64,000 bases of DNA from a bacterium (GCA_030604405.1 JAUVVY010000012.1:38103-102102), one strand, 5' to 3'. Positions 41,883-52,895 are shown, numbered from the stretch's first letter. Made by a program: numbers and translations. Notes: generated from the sequence alone by a model not told the origin.

Positions 41883-43064
41883 GTGAGGCAACACGGAAGC
41901 CCGGTAGTCATTACCGATAAAGATGTGATCAAACCGGATCTCGTTTCGCTCGGCGAAGGCGATTATGACGAGCGATGGCTACAAGATCTGCTCTGCGAGC
42001 ATCCTGACGTGCTGCCAATATATGAAATCGAGCCGACCTTTGCACCCCTCGTGTCTCTTGGCACCGAAATCGGGTGCGCCCCAGGTAGTATAGACAATCT
42101 GTTCATCAGTCCGAGTGGCGCTCTTACGATTGTGGAGACGAAGCTGTGGCGTAACCCAGAGGCCAGACGACAGGTTGTAGCGCAGATCATAGACTACGCG
42201 CAGGCTCTTTCGCACTGGAGCTACGAGGACTTGGAAAGCGCCGCGATGAGCCGCATCGGTGATGAGGCGAAGAACCAGGACTGGAGCCTTTACGCGTGGG
42301 CACAGAGTCTTGGCGCTAAGAAGGGAACCGCGGGTGCTATTGATGAGAAGCAATTCGTTGACAGCGCCAGCAAGCACCTTGCGGAGGGCAGGTTTCTGCT
42401 TCTAATTGTGGGCGACGGTATCCGTACAGACGTTGAGAGCATGGTTGACTATCTGCAAGCTACGCCGCAGTTGCACTTCACGCTGGCGCTGGTCGAGCTT
42501 GCGATATACCGCCTGCCAGACCGTCAGCACCTCGTAGTGCCACGGACAACGGCACGCATCAAGGATATCCCTCGGGCCACAGTGCAGGTTGAGGTCAGGA
42601 AGGGCGCCGAGCCCGATAAGTTCGCGGTGGATGTTAGGGTTGAGATCCCAGACGACAACGCTGCTGATGGTCTGACCGATCAGGAGTTCCGCAGCATCTG
42701 CGTGGAGCAGGGAACCTGGTCTATCCACGAGCGATTGAGGGAGGCTGCCCAGAGAATGGGCGCGGATCGGCGGCTGACTGCTCAGGGTTACTCGCTGTAC
42801 CTCAGAAGCCCTGATGGCGATGACATTCCGCTCTTGTGGGGAAAGGTAAATGGCCTGCAACTGCCGCTTTGGCGCATGTGGCCGCACAACGTACCGACTG
42901 ACCTGACGGGCGATTACCGGGAGCGCGTCAAAGCCATAATACCCTCCCTGACTGAAGCTGCGAACGAGCCATCGGGCGAATTCCCCCAGCCTTTTGACGA
43001 GACTGATGTGGACGCGCTGATTGAAGCTCTGCAACACCTGGTTGAGCAGATCAGGCTGATGTAA
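41883..43064 (+). CDS. PD-(D/E)XK nuclease-fold protein
   Basis: A GTG at 41883 with GAGGAG 9 bases upstream gives 393 residues; the ATG at 41874 overlaps that site. An N-terminal nuclease core shows LQDLLCEHPDVLP, GSIDNLFISPSGALTIVETK with Asp71, Glu85 and Lys87, and a following QIIDYA helix. This is the PD-(D/E)XK pattern of NucS- or restriction-like nucleases. The C-terminal half is unrecognised. In two lines sampled by eye it is 52-55% G+C, lower than neighbours, and it has no partner gene. A mobile or defence origin is possible. Confidence 0.75.
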   Translation: MRQHGSPVVITDKDVIKPDLVSLGEGDYDERWLQDLLCEHPDVLPIYEIEPTFAPLVSLGTEIGCAPGSIDNLFISPSGALTIVETKLWRNPEARRQVVAQIIDYAQALSHWSYEDLESAAMSRIGDEAKNQDWSLYAWAQSLGAKKGTAGAIDEKQFVDSASKHLAEGRFLLLIVGDGIRTDVESMVDYLQATPQLHFTLALVELAIYRLPDRQHLVVPRTTARIKDIPRATVQVEVRKGAEPDKFAVDVRVEIPDDNAADGLTDQEFRSICVEQGTWSIHERLREAAQRMGADRRLTAQGYSLYLRSPDGDDIPLLWGKVNGLQLPLWRMWPHNVPTDLTGDYRERVKAIIPSLTEAANEPSGEFPQPFDETDVDALIEALQHLVEQIRLM

Positions 43065-43104
43065 AGCAGCTGAACACCTCGCACATTGAATCCTCAATAA
43101 CAAC

Positions 43105-43135
43105 AGCCGCTGCCTTAACCTCGAAGACAGCGGCT
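43105..43135. terminator. Hairpin between convergent genes
   Basis: AGCCGCTG (43105-43112) and CAGCGGCT (43128-43135) form a perfect 8-bp stem. The leftward side is followed by TTGTTATTG, which is moderately T-rich and fits a weak terminator for the UroD-like gene's opposing transcript; the rightward side has no T-run. Confidence 0.55.
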
Positions 43136-43168
43136 TAGTGTGTCCCCGTTTAATCGGCTTGGTTGCGG

Positions 43169-44164
43169 CTACTCAAACTCCTTCGCGACCTCGATGAGGG
43201 CCCGGACGTTTTCCTCCGACATGCCCGGGCATAGTTCTCCCACCATCCGCTGCGCACCGTCGGCCACCATCTGCCGGTAAGTCTGTTTGATCTCGTCCGG
43301 AGTCGCCAGCAGTATCTCGCCCGAAGTCTTCATCTGCACCAAAAAGTCAATGTCCAGCACCTCGACGCAGTCTTTGACCGTCAGGTACGGGTCGGTGCCG
43401 ACGTCAATGTAGCTCCACCCGTAGTCCTGCAGTATCTTCAGGTGCGGGCGGCGCAGCAATTCAGTGTGAATGGTGCGCCGTGTTGCCCCGAAGTGCTCGG
43501 CTATCTGTACCAGGTATTGCACGTCGAACTCGATGTACTGATCCGGCGGCAGCAGGCCCCCGTAGTCGTCAGCATAGCCGATAGTTTCGCCGGGCTTGGT
43601 GCCCGTAATCTCAAAGGCCAGTTCGCGCCCTCTGATTGAGTTGTCGGTGACGGTTTGCAGGAACTGGTGGACAAGCTCGGGCTCGTCGTGGATGTCGAGG
43701 AACAGGTCATTGCCGCGCAAAAGCACCGCCGTGGTAAACGGCCCCTGGGTGCCGAGACCGAAGCCCACCGTCACGCCTTCAGGCGCGTGCTGCTTCATGT
43801 ACTCGTAAAACTCCAGCATACGCGGGACCAGGCCGGCCTTGACGAACTCATCCGGGACTCGTAGCTCGGCCATCTGCTGATGCGTCTTGATCGGATGGCC
43901 CTTCGGCGAAGGCGCGTGGTCCTGCAGGAATTTGACTTCCAGGCCCAGGGTCGAGCCGATGGCATAGACGGTGAAGTCCGGAGAGACGCTGCGGTGCAGA
44001 GGCAAGCCGAATTTCTCGTGGAGGATGCGCGGGCCTTCGAGCTGCACCTCCATCATCAACTGCGGATCGGCGTGGTAGTCGCTCATCTTCACGCCACAGT
44101 ATTCGCAGTGAACCTCAGGTGGAATCGCTATAGACCAGGGGATGCCTCTGCGCTGCCCGGTCAT
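43169..44164 (-). CDS. Uroporphyrinogen decarboxylase (URO-D) superfamily protein
   Basis: The ATG at 44164 with GGAGGT 8 bases upstream gives 331 residues. A TTG further up would include that site and is unlikely. The C-terminal half has the URO-D pattern (HTELLRRPHLKILQDYGWSY, and IDFLVQMKTSGEILLATPDE). An N-terminal CEYCG pair at about residue 20 is unusual. Members without haem genes around them are often corrinoid-dependent methyltransferases or of unknown function. It is the last gene of the operon beginning with the uronate isomerase. A role in haem synthesis is unlikely. Confidence 0.82.
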   Translation of the reverse strand: MTGQRRGIPWSIAIPPEVHCEYCGVKMSDYHADPQLMMEVQLEGPRILHEKFGLPLHRSVSPDFTVYAIGSTLGLEVKFLQDHAPSPKGHPIKTHQQMAELRVPDEFVKAGLVPRMLEFYEYMKQHAPEGVTVGFGLGTQGPFTTAVLLRGNDLFLDIHDEPELVHQFLQTVTDNSIRGRELAFEITGTKPGETIGYADDYGGLLPPDQYIEFDVQYLVQIAEHFGATRRTIHTELLRRPHLKILQDYGWSYIDVGTDPYLTVKDCVEVLDIDFLVQMKTSGEILLATPDEIKQTYRQMVADGAQRMVGELCPGMSEENVRALIEVAKEFE

Positions 44165-44197
44165 TCGTAGTACCTCCGGATTCAACAATCAGGGCTC

Positions 44198-45052
44198 TTA
44201 GACGGGCACGCGCGCTTTGAGGGCTTCGAGCATCGAGATGAACACAGCCAACCCCGGCCCGGGCGCGTTCTGGGCGGCTACATCGCCGTGGGCCGCGAGC
44301 TTATTCTCGCCCCACTTGCCGGCGGTCTCGTAGGGTATCTGGCGCAGGAAGCTGGCGCGTTCCGGATGCGGCATGATCGCCATCGCGTTGCCCTCGGGGT
44401 TGCAGATGCCGGCCATGTTGGCCATCCCGCCATTGGGGCATACCTCGCGGCTCTCGTCAATCTTGCCATCGGCGTCACAGTACTGGAATACGATCTGGTC
44501 GTTCTCCCTGAGCGCCTCGATGACTTCGGGGTCTTTTGTGGTAAAGCGGCCCTCGGCGTGGGCGATCGGTATCGGGATCACCTCGCGGGGCTGGTACTTG
44601 CCGGTAAAGACGCAGCGGCTCGGTTCACAGGCCAGCTTCAGATAGACCCAGCGGCAGCAGAACTGCGCGATGCGCCCGGACGGGTCCGGGGCATTCGGGG
44701 CCAGTGCCATTTGCACCCGGCCGACCTTGAGCCCCGGCACCAGGCCTGACTCGACCATTACCTGCGCGCCGTTGCAGATGCCGACAAGTGGCTTGCCGTG
44801 CTCGGTAACCTCGTCGAAGACGGTCTTGACGATCGGCTCCTTGGCTGCAATAACTCCCGACCGCACGCGATCCTGATATGAGAATCCGCCGCCGATGATG
44901 TAGCCGTCGTATTCGGAGAGCGCCGCGGCCGGCCGGTTCCAGCGGAAAACATCGCAGGCGATACCGGCGGCTTCGGCAGCGCGTTTGGTCTCCCATTCGC
45001 AGTTGGAGCCGGGGAATTGAATCAGTGCTACTCTAGGAGTCTCGCCACCCAT
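44198..45052 (-). CDS. purQ: PurQ-like glutamine amidotransferase (FGAM synthase subunit I)
   Basis: The 284-residue protein begins VALIQFPGSNCEWETKRAAE, as PurQ does. The catalytic Cys93 is in VGICNGAQVM and the His229/Glu231 pair is in IMPHPERA. IAHAEGRF is also conserved. PurQ releases ammonia from glutamine for conversion of FGAR to FGAM in purine synthesis. It needs PurL and PurS partners; neither is near. The protein is longer than the common 220-230 residues but matches long archaeal-type PurQ. The start is preceded by AAGGTGA at a good distance. Confidence 0.9.
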   Translation of the reverse strand: MGGETPRVALIQFPGSNCEWETKRAAEAAGIACDVFRWNRPAAALSEYDGYIIGGGFSYQDRVRSGVIAAKEPIVKTVFDEVTEHGKPLVGICNGAQVMVESGLVPGLKVGRVQMALAPNAPDPSGRIAQFCCRWVYLKLACEPSRCVFTGKYQPREVIPIPIAHAEGRFTTKDPEVIEALRENDQIVFQYCDADGKIDESREVCPNGGMANMAGICNPEGNAMAIMPHPERASFLRQIPYETAGKWGENKLAAHGDVAAQNAPGPGLAVFISMLEALKARVPV

Positions 45053-45079
45053 TTACGTCACCTTTTCCATATTCCTTCA

Positions 45080-45664
45080 TTATCTGGCCTGCTCATTGTA
45101 CAGCTTCCGGACGTATTGCGCCAGATTGTTGGCGAATGTCTCATAACGCTCCTGGCCCATCGTCGTAGGGAAGGCGACATGCGCGTAATGCCGGATAACC
45201 GTCCCTTTGCCTAGCTGCTTGATCGTCACCAGCGGATGCACGCCGCTGATCTTCCCGCGCCGCTTGTAGGAGATCCCGTCATAGGGGCAAACTTCATGCT
45301 CCGCCTCTACCAGGACGGTCGCCCCATCGGCGGTAACCGGGTAGGCCAGGTACGAATAGTTGTACCCGCCCTCCTCATAGGGGATCTCTATCCATTCGTT
45401 CAGTGGCTCCAGGCCGGTGGTCAGCGGATGCTCCTGCAGTATGCGGATTTTGGTGACCGCACCGCGGTGATAGTAGTTGAACTTTATCCCCGACAGCTCG
45501 CCGAACTTGATCGTGCCCGGCGAGCCGTTGCCTGTCGGCTGCTCCCATTCACGCAAACTGCCGCCGTCGCTCAAGTCCGTGCCCCAGCCGGGTACCGATT
45601 CGACTACCAACGTCCCGCCGAGTTGCACGTATCTTTCCAGCAGGTCTCCCCATTCCGGTCTCAT
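45080..45664 (-). CDS. GATase-like domain fragment protein
   Basis: The 194-residue protein starts on an ATG overlapping the upstream gene's stop (ATGA). It opens mid-domain: DLLERYVQLGGTLVVESVPG resembles the central strand of ThuA/GATase-like domains (compare AYVENGGGLVITHNCPG in the upstream protein). GKGTVIRHYAHVAF resembles their C-terminal strand. The expected first 60-80 residues are missing, and there is no signal peptide. It may be a truncated paralogue kept in frame, or a genuine short partner. It precedes purQ by 27 bases. Confidence 0.62.
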   Translation of the reverse strand: MRPEWGDLLERYVQLGGTLVVESVPGWGTDLSDGGSLREWEQPTGNGSPGTIKFGELSGIKFNYYHRGAVTKIRILQEHPLTTGLEPLNEWIEIPYEEGGYNYSYLAYPVTADGATVLVEAEHEVCPYDGISYKRRGKISGVHPLVTIKQLGKGTVIRHYAHVAFPTTMGQERYETFANNLAQYVRKLYNEQAR

Positions 45665-47823
45665 GCTGGAGCGGGAGACCTCGACACAAAAAAATCCTGC
45701 ACCGCCTTTTCGGGATCGAACTTGCCCTCTTTCAGCCGCCAGTACAAGTCTATGCGCGGGAGGCCAAATTCGCTCCAGAGAGAATGAATCAGCGACGTGT
45801 TGCGCCCGGCCAGGGTCCCGAAGTACGGCGGATTATCCAGCGCACCGCGGTACTTGCGAATCTCGCTCTCCGGATCGCTGATGTCGCCCTGGCCCCAGTC
45901 GTCGCCGGCCTCGCGCCATTCGATGGCCAGCGGCCCCATCGCCTGGTACGCCGCATGGTCTATGCCCAGGCCGTAGATACGGGTGCCGATGGCGTACTCG
46001 TGGGATATTTCGAACTTCTGTACGGTGTCTCTGACGATATGCTCATCGTTGGGATTCTGCTCATCAGGGGTCAGCACACCCCAGCCGCCCTGGTAGTACC
46101 ATATATACAGTCCGGCGATGACCGGCTTGTCGCCCATTATCTGCCGCACGCGCTTGAACTCGTAGCGCATCACATCTGCGTACATATCGAAGCTTTTCGG
46201 GTCGTAGCCGTCAATGTACTGGGGCGGGTGGCTTTCGGCCCGGTAATGGAAAACGACGCCGTCTATATAGGGCCCGCGAGTGCGGACAAACTCCTCGCTG
46301 ATGCCGGGGTAGTAAATCAACGGCACAAAGAGCAGGTCAGGATTGATGCTCCGCCAGCGCCGGGCCATCTCAGCCATCATCTCCGGCGTGTAGAACCCGT
46401 AATTGTGCGAGAAATCGTCGCAGGTGAAGGCCACGAAGTTGGGGTATTTGAGCGACAGCCGTGCAAAGCGCTCAACAATGTCGTAGTAGTGCTGGTACGC
46501 CTCGTCGCGGGGCCACTTGCGTATCGTGTCGGTGCCGCTGGGGGGGCCCAGTGTTGCCCATACATTCAGGCCTGCTTTGGCCGCGCTCACCAGCACTTTT
46601 TCGAAGTATTCGAAGCTCTCCTCAGTCCAGGGAGAACCCTTGAAGTAGTCATAGGTATTGAAGCCCGTCTCTTTGATACGCTGCATGTACGGGTCCAGTT
46701 TGCTTATGTCTGTGTGAAAATCGAAGCCTTGATTGAACACGAACTTTGACACCGTGTTGAGCAGGATTCGTCTGGCCACTATGGTGTGCTGTCGGTCCTG
46801 CTCCATCAACTCGCCACGCAGCACCACCTGCACCTCGTCTGGCATAACCTCCTCGCCTTCGGCAGTCAGCAGGTAAGTCCCATCTGCCAACCCGTCGGTG
46901 GCAACGTCAACTTCCGCCTCGGTGCGCAGGTACGTGTCGCGGCCCGGCTGCTTTGTCCCCTGCACGACCACCGCGGCGCTGGAGACCTCCTTGCCTGCCT
47001 CGTCGTAGAGGACTATCTTCAGCGGCAGAGCGATTGCAGGTTTCCGCACGCTTACTGTCACCAGTGCCCTCAGTGGAGCAGGCTGCTCGATCTGCGCCTC
47101 GGTAGGCCGTATGCCGACGGTGATCTCGCCATAGTCGGACAGGTGCCAGGGGTTGGTTCCCGCAGCCCAGCAAAGCGCATTCTGAATCAGCCTGGCCTCC
47201 ATGCCCTGGGGCATCTCCTCCTCGGACATCCCGTTCAGCCCGATACAGGGCGCAAGCCGCACAACGCGGCCCTGCCCCACGGTGCCGACTACGCACACCG
47301 CTTCATCCGCGATGCACCTGACTTCGACTTCACCAGCCGGTCCCGGCGTTATGTCGCGGTGGTCGCCGTAAGCGGTGTCAAAGGCGCTCAGGCCGAAAGT
47401 GACCGCATGATTTGTGAAATGGCAGACGCGCGTGCCGATATGCCTCTGCGAACCCCCGTCAATTTCTGCGAATAGCTGTGCGGTTTTGGGCCCCGGGCAA
47501 TTGTGCGTGATTACCAGTCCGCCGCCATTCTCGACATACGCCCGCAGCGTCTGCTCCCAGCCTTCGGCCAGCGTGCCCATATCATAGATATTCGCCAGCA
47601 CCAGCGCCTGGCACTTACCAAGCGTTTCCGGCTGCAAATCAGTAATCCACTGCGCCTTGAAATCCGCGTGTTTGCTCAGCAGCTCGTAGATGCCTCGCTC
47701 GCCGTAGCCCTTGCCCTCAACCTTTTCAACATCGAGCACACCAACATCCACACTCGCCGCCCCGGCCACAGTAATGCTCAGCAAAACAACCGCTGCAACT
47801 GACAATGTCGCAAAAAGCTTCAT
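45661..47823 (-). CDS. Secreted ThuA/GATase-like plus TIM-barrel protein
   Basis: The ATG at 47823 (GGAAGAG 7 bases upstream) gives 720 residues with a signal peptide (FATLSVAAVVLLSITVAGAA). Residues of about 25-220 form a GATase-like domain (AYVENGGGLVITHNCPG; VGTVGQGRVVRLAPC). A beta-domain follows. Residues of about 370-700 form a TIM barrel with FVAFTCDDFSHNYGFYTPEM and PVIAGLYIWYYQGGWG. The barrel is similar to the small protein at 33531. The frame joins the ligA stop almost without a gap. It probably acts on extracellular glycans. Confidence 0.74.
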   Translation of the reverse strand: MKLFATLSVAAVVLLSITVAGAASVDVGVLDVEKVEGKGYGERGIYELLSKHADFKAQWITDLQPETLGKCQALVLANIYDMGTLAEGWEQTLRAYVENGGGLVITHNCPGPKTAQLFAEIDGGSQRHIGTRVCHFTNHAVTFGLSAFDTAYGDHRDITPGPAGEVEVRCIADEAVCVVGTVGQGRVVRLAPCIGLNGMSEEEMPQGMEARLIQNALCWAAGTNPWHLSDYGEITVGIRPTEAQIEQPAPLRALVTVSVRKPAIALPLKIVLYDEAGKEVSSAAVVVQGTKQPGRDTYLRTEAEVDVATDGLADGTYLLTAEGEEVMPDEVQVVLRGELMEQDRQHTIVARRILLNTVSKFVFNQGFDFHTDISKLDPYMQRIKETGFNTYDYFKGSPWTEESFEYFEKVLVSAAKAGLNVWATLGPPSGTDTIRKWPRDEAYQHYYDIVERFARLSLKYPNFVAFTCDDFSHNYGFYTPEMMAEMARRWRSINPDLLFVPLIYYPGISEEFVRTRGPYIDGVVFHYRAESHPPQYIDGYDPKSFDMYADVMRYEFKRVRQIMGDKPVIAGLYIWYYQGGWGVLTPDEQNPNDEHIVRDTVQKFEISHEYAIGTRIYGLGIDHAAYQAMGPLAIEWREAGDDWGQGDISDPESEIRKYRGALDNPPYFGTLAGRNTSLIHSLWSEFGLPRIDLYWRLKEGKFDPEKAVQDFFVSRSPAPA

Positions 47824-47828
47824 CGTAG

Positions 47829-49859
<2,031 letters not shown>

Positions 49860-51122
49860 TCAGCTCACAAAATCCCAGAAATTGTCACTATACAGCCCCG
49901 TCACATCGCGCTCTATTTCTGCCCTGGTCGGTATCCAACCTGAGCGCATTGCGTCGCCATACTTCTCCACAAGTATCTTTGCCAGGATGTTGCGGAAGTG
50001 CGCCCATTTGTACACAAGCTGATCCACAATCCGCGCGTCGGAGTGTTGCGGCACGAAGCTCAGGCCCAACAGTTCGATGCGCATGCGCGTTATTTCATCT
50101 ATGAGGCTGGGATCGTTCAGGAACCACCAGCACCCGAAGGGCATCAGGTTGGGGAATTTGCGCGCGGCGGCACACAGCTCGTGCTGATTCTCTCGCGACA
50201 GCATCGTGACCAAGAATTTCACATCATCATAGTTGACGCACATATACTCGAGGACCTTGATGTCAGCCTTGCCCATTATGCCATCACCGGCCATTTGCAG
50301 CCGCGGATTGATCCCGCGTTTGACACCAATCATCATAGCAAAGGGCAGGTCTTCTTTGGCCGCAAAGGGCAAAACCGCGTCCTGTATGACTCTGGCCTGG
50401 GAGTTGTCAGCCGGGAAGGCAAAATCATCAGGCAGCGAAACGGCCATATAGACCGGGCTCAGTTTCTCGCGCCAGTCACGCAGGAAGCGCTGTACTTCGT
50501 CAGCCGTCTTGCCGGAGAAATCCTTGGCAACCTCATAGCCCCGGGCAGTCAGTATCGGCTGAGTTTGCTCCCAGTGATTAACCAGCTCATCGAGGCGCAG
50601 GGCGGCCTTGAAGCGCGGATCGCCCTCCCTGCCAGTCTCCCAGACCGGGCTCTCCAATTCGTCAAACGGGTCATTGGTCATGACGACCTCTTTGACATTG
50701 GCCAATTCGAAGACCTGGTCTATGTATTCTTCCGCAGTCTTGTCGGCGAAGTATTGCCGCATCTCGTCGAGGTCGCGGCTCGCCACATCCAGCCCCAGTG
50801 CCCCCAGCACGGTAATAGGCCCGCGGCACGCCTCGGAAATCGGGCTGTTGTCAACATACAGCCGCTGCCAGATCAGGTCGGCCTGCTCTTGCTTGGACAT
50901 GGCGTAGAACTCTTCGGGGCTGGTGCGGCCGAACTCGGCACGCATCACCTCGGCGATCAGGTAGTGGTAGGTCAGAAGCTCGTCCACACCCCACGCCAGC
51001 AACTCCCCGAAGCGCGCATCGTAGAGGTGGGTATGAATATCGCTGACGGGCGTGGCGGCAACGACTTCCTGCACCACCCGCTCTATTTCGCTGGTGGATA
51101 GTATCCTGTCCTGGTCTTGCAC
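49860..51122 (-). CDS. uxaC: Glucuronate (uronate) isomerase family protein
   Basis: The GTG at 51122 (AAGGAGG, then six bases) gives 420 residues. The metal site motif HxH appears in VSDIHTHLYDARFGELLAWG near residue 30. Later motifs are GRTSPEEFY, MTNDPFDELESPVW, and AMMIGVKRGINPRL. The end reads LVYKWAHFRNILAKILVEKY. UxaC enzymes convert glucuronate or galacturonate to keto forms. It is somewhat shorter than E. coli UxaC (about 470), and divergence makes a related amidohydrolase role possible. It opens the six-gene operon with ligA. Confidence 0.82.
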   Translation of the reverse strand: MQDQDRILSTSEIERVVQEVVAATPVSDIHTHLYDARFGELLAWGVDELLTYHYLIAEVMRAEFGRTSPEEFYAMSKQEQADLIWQRLYVDNSPISEACRGPITVLGALGLDVASRDLDEMRQYFADKTAEEYIDQVFELANVKEVVMTNDPFDELESPVWETGREGDPRFKAALRLDELVNHWEQTQPILTARGYEVAKDFSGKTADEVQRFLRDWREKLSPVYMAVSLPDDFAFPADNSQARVIQDAVLPFAAKEDLPFAMMIGVKRGINPRLQMAGDGIMGKADIKVLEYMCVNYDDVKFLVTMLSRENQHELCAAARKFPNLMPFGCWWFLNDPSLIDEITRMRIELLGLSFVPQHSDARIVDQLVYKWAHFRNILAKILVEKYGDAMRSGWIPTRAEIERDVTGLYSDNFWDFVS

Positions 51123-51307
51123 CGTGGTCCTCCTTGCCAACATGCCCCGCTGGTTGCGGACGTGAACTTCCCTGCCTGTCTATTCGCCAAGGCATGCTGG
51201 GAATCTTTCCTGGCCTGCGACTATATCGCGAAAAAGGACTTGGCCGATGCGTTACGGAAACATTCATCAACGATTTCCGCACTTATCGTCAACATGAGGC
51301 GAACGAC

Positions 51308-52471
51308 ATGACCTCCCGCGAACGGGTTGTTGCTGCAATGAATCTGCAGGAGCCGGATCGGGTTCCCGTGATGTGCCAGTTGAGCATGGGACACTACCTG
51401 GTGAATATTGATGTGTCGCCGGCGGAGTATTGGACCCGCAATGACTTGATCGTAGATGCTTTCATACAACTGGCCGACCGCTACCAGTTCGACGGCATAC
51501 TAATCAACCTGCCCGGCCGTGACCCCCAGGCCGCTGATTACCTAGACCGTATTGAGCAAACCCCTGATGCCGAGTTCATACACTACACGAATGGCGGCAA
51601 GTGCGTCTGCCCATTCGATGATCTGGCCGCTCACGTTGAGGCCACGAAGATGGACATTGACGACATTGACCCAGAGCTTCTGTTCTACGAGGACCCTCAC
51701 ACTCTCGGCGGGCTGAAGACGCCGCCATTCTATTATGATCTGAAGCCATACCAGTGGAGCGGCGAGCAGCTTTTCCCAGAGCACATCTTCGCCATCATTG
51801 ACGCGGTCCTGGCGACGGTCGGCGACCGGCTGAGCGTCCACAGCGAGGTGTTCTCGCCCTTTACGCAACTGATGGAGCGCGCCGGTTACGAGAGCGCCCT
51901 GATCGGGCTTATCCAGGCCCCTGACAAATGCCACGCAATCCTGCAGGCCTATGCCGATGGCACGTGCGCGCTGGCGAAAAAGCAGGCCGCGCGCGGTGTG
52001 GATGCCGTGCTCATCTCCAGCGCCTTCGCCGGCGGTGGATTCATCTCCAGGCCGATGTATGAGGAGTTCGTGCTGCCATACGAGCGGCAGGTCGCCGCGG
52101 CCCTCAAGGACACGCCCGCCAAGGTATATACCCACACCTGCGGGGCGATTGGCGACCGCCTGGAGCTGATGGCCGCCACTGGAATTGACGGCATTGACAC
52201 CATGGACCCGCCGCCGTTGGGTAATACCGAGTTAGCCGACGCCAAGCAGCAGGTCGGCGACAAGCTCTTCCTCAAGGGCAACATTGACCCGGTCAATGTA
52301 CTGCTCCAGGGTAGTGTTGACACGGTGCGCGAGGATGCCAGGAGCAAGCTGGAGGCGGCCAAGGCGGGCGGCGGTTATATTCTCAGCAGCGCCTGCTCGG
52401 TGGCACCGAACGTCCCGCCGCAGAATCTGATGGTACTGCACGAGGTCATCGCCGAATTCGGCCGCTACTGA
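51308..52471 (+). CDS. Uroporphyrinogen decarboxylase (URO-D) superfamily protein
   Basis: The ATG at 51308 with GAGGCGA upstream gives 387 residues, beginning MTSRERVVAAMNLQEPDRVP, the standard start of this group. The barrel has HSEVFSPFTQLMERAGYES, VYTHTCGAIGDRLELMAATG, and KLFLKGNIDPVNVLLQG; the His-x-Cys (HTC) motif is a metal-site signature of the methyltransferase branch (MtaA/CmuA-like). It is therefore probably a corrinoid-linked methyltransferase relative and not a haem enzyme. It is divergent from the uronate isomerase. The other URO-D-like gene lies at 43169. Confidence 0.86.
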   Translation: MTSRERVVAAMNLQEPDRVPVMCQLSMGHYLVNIDVSPAEYWTRNDLIVDAFIQLADRYQFDGILINLPGRDPQAADYLDRIEQTPDAEFIHYTNGGKCVCPFDDLAAHVEATKMDIDDIDPELLFYEDPHTLGGLKTPPFYYDLKPYQWSGEQLFPEHIFAIIDAVLATVGDRLSVHSEVFSPFTQLMERAGYESALIGLIQAPDKCHAILQAYADGTCALAKKQAARGVDAVLISSAFAGGGFISRPMYEEFVLPYERQVAAALKDTPAKVYTHTCGAIGDRLELMAATGIDGIDTMDPPPLGNTELADAKQQVGDKLFLKGNIDPVNVLLQGSVDTVREDARSKLEAAKAGGGYILSSACSVAPNVPPQNLMVLHEVIAEFGRY

Positions 52472-52545
52472 TCGCGCTGGACCGGCACCAACTCCACTGA
52501 CCTCGTAGGCCGCGGTTGCCTAGACAACGTCAAAAACCTTCACGC

Positions 52546-52640
52546 GTAGGTCGGGCATCACAATAACTACCCCGTGGGTCGGCCATCATAATAACTACCC
52601 CGTGGGTCGGGCATCCTGCCCGACTCTGTTGCCATTGTCG
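52546..52640. repeat. Compound hairpin repeat with 28-bp tandem units
   Basis: After ACGCGTAGGTCGG come two direct 28-base units (52555-52582 and 52583-52610), differing at two positions. They join the hairpin GTCGGGCATCCTGCCCGAC (52606-52624) and a TTGCCATTGTCG tail. The element is an expanded form of the one at 6330. Confidence 0.8.
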
Positions 52641-52647
52641 TCCGGAG

Positions 52648-52701
52648 GGGCCGAATAGGGTGGATTTTGCGAAAGCAAAATTCGGGTTCCCTATCCGGCC
52701 C
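52648..52701. repeat. Long interrupted hairpin with GAAA loop
   Basis: Three stems stack: GGGCCG with CGGCCC, ATAGGG with CCCTAT, and ATTTTGC with GCAAAAT, closed by a GAAA tetraloop (52671-52674). Internal loops are short. It directly follows the compound repeat and shares the GGAGGGGCC lead with sequence near 23390. It looks like folded RNA or a small mobile repeat. Confidence 0.8.
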
Positions 52702-52800
52702 AAGGCCCATCACAGTACCAGCGCCTACAATTACAGATGGATGAGCCACAGACCAGAAACCTGCACAACTACTGTTTCTAGCCCGACTGCCCATCGCATC

Positions 52801-52830
52801 CTGTCACATCAATTCGCAATCCTGTATAAT
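52801..52830 (+). promoter_or_regulatory. Possible promoter of the epimerase gene
   Basis: TATAAT (52825-52830) is exact; CTGTCA (52801-52806) is a weak -35 box, 18 bases away. The leader to the ATG at 52896 would be about 58 bases. Confidence 0.45.
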
Positions 52831-52895
52831 ACAGCGGCACAGCCGCGCTTGTGCCCTGTGTCCAATCCGAAACCAGGCACCGGAGGAATGATCAG

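Noticed and set aside
52555..52610. Two 28-bp direct repeats as a CRISPR array
   Set aside because: Units are adjacent without spacers, only two occur, and they belong to a dispersed hairpin repeat; no cas genes are near.
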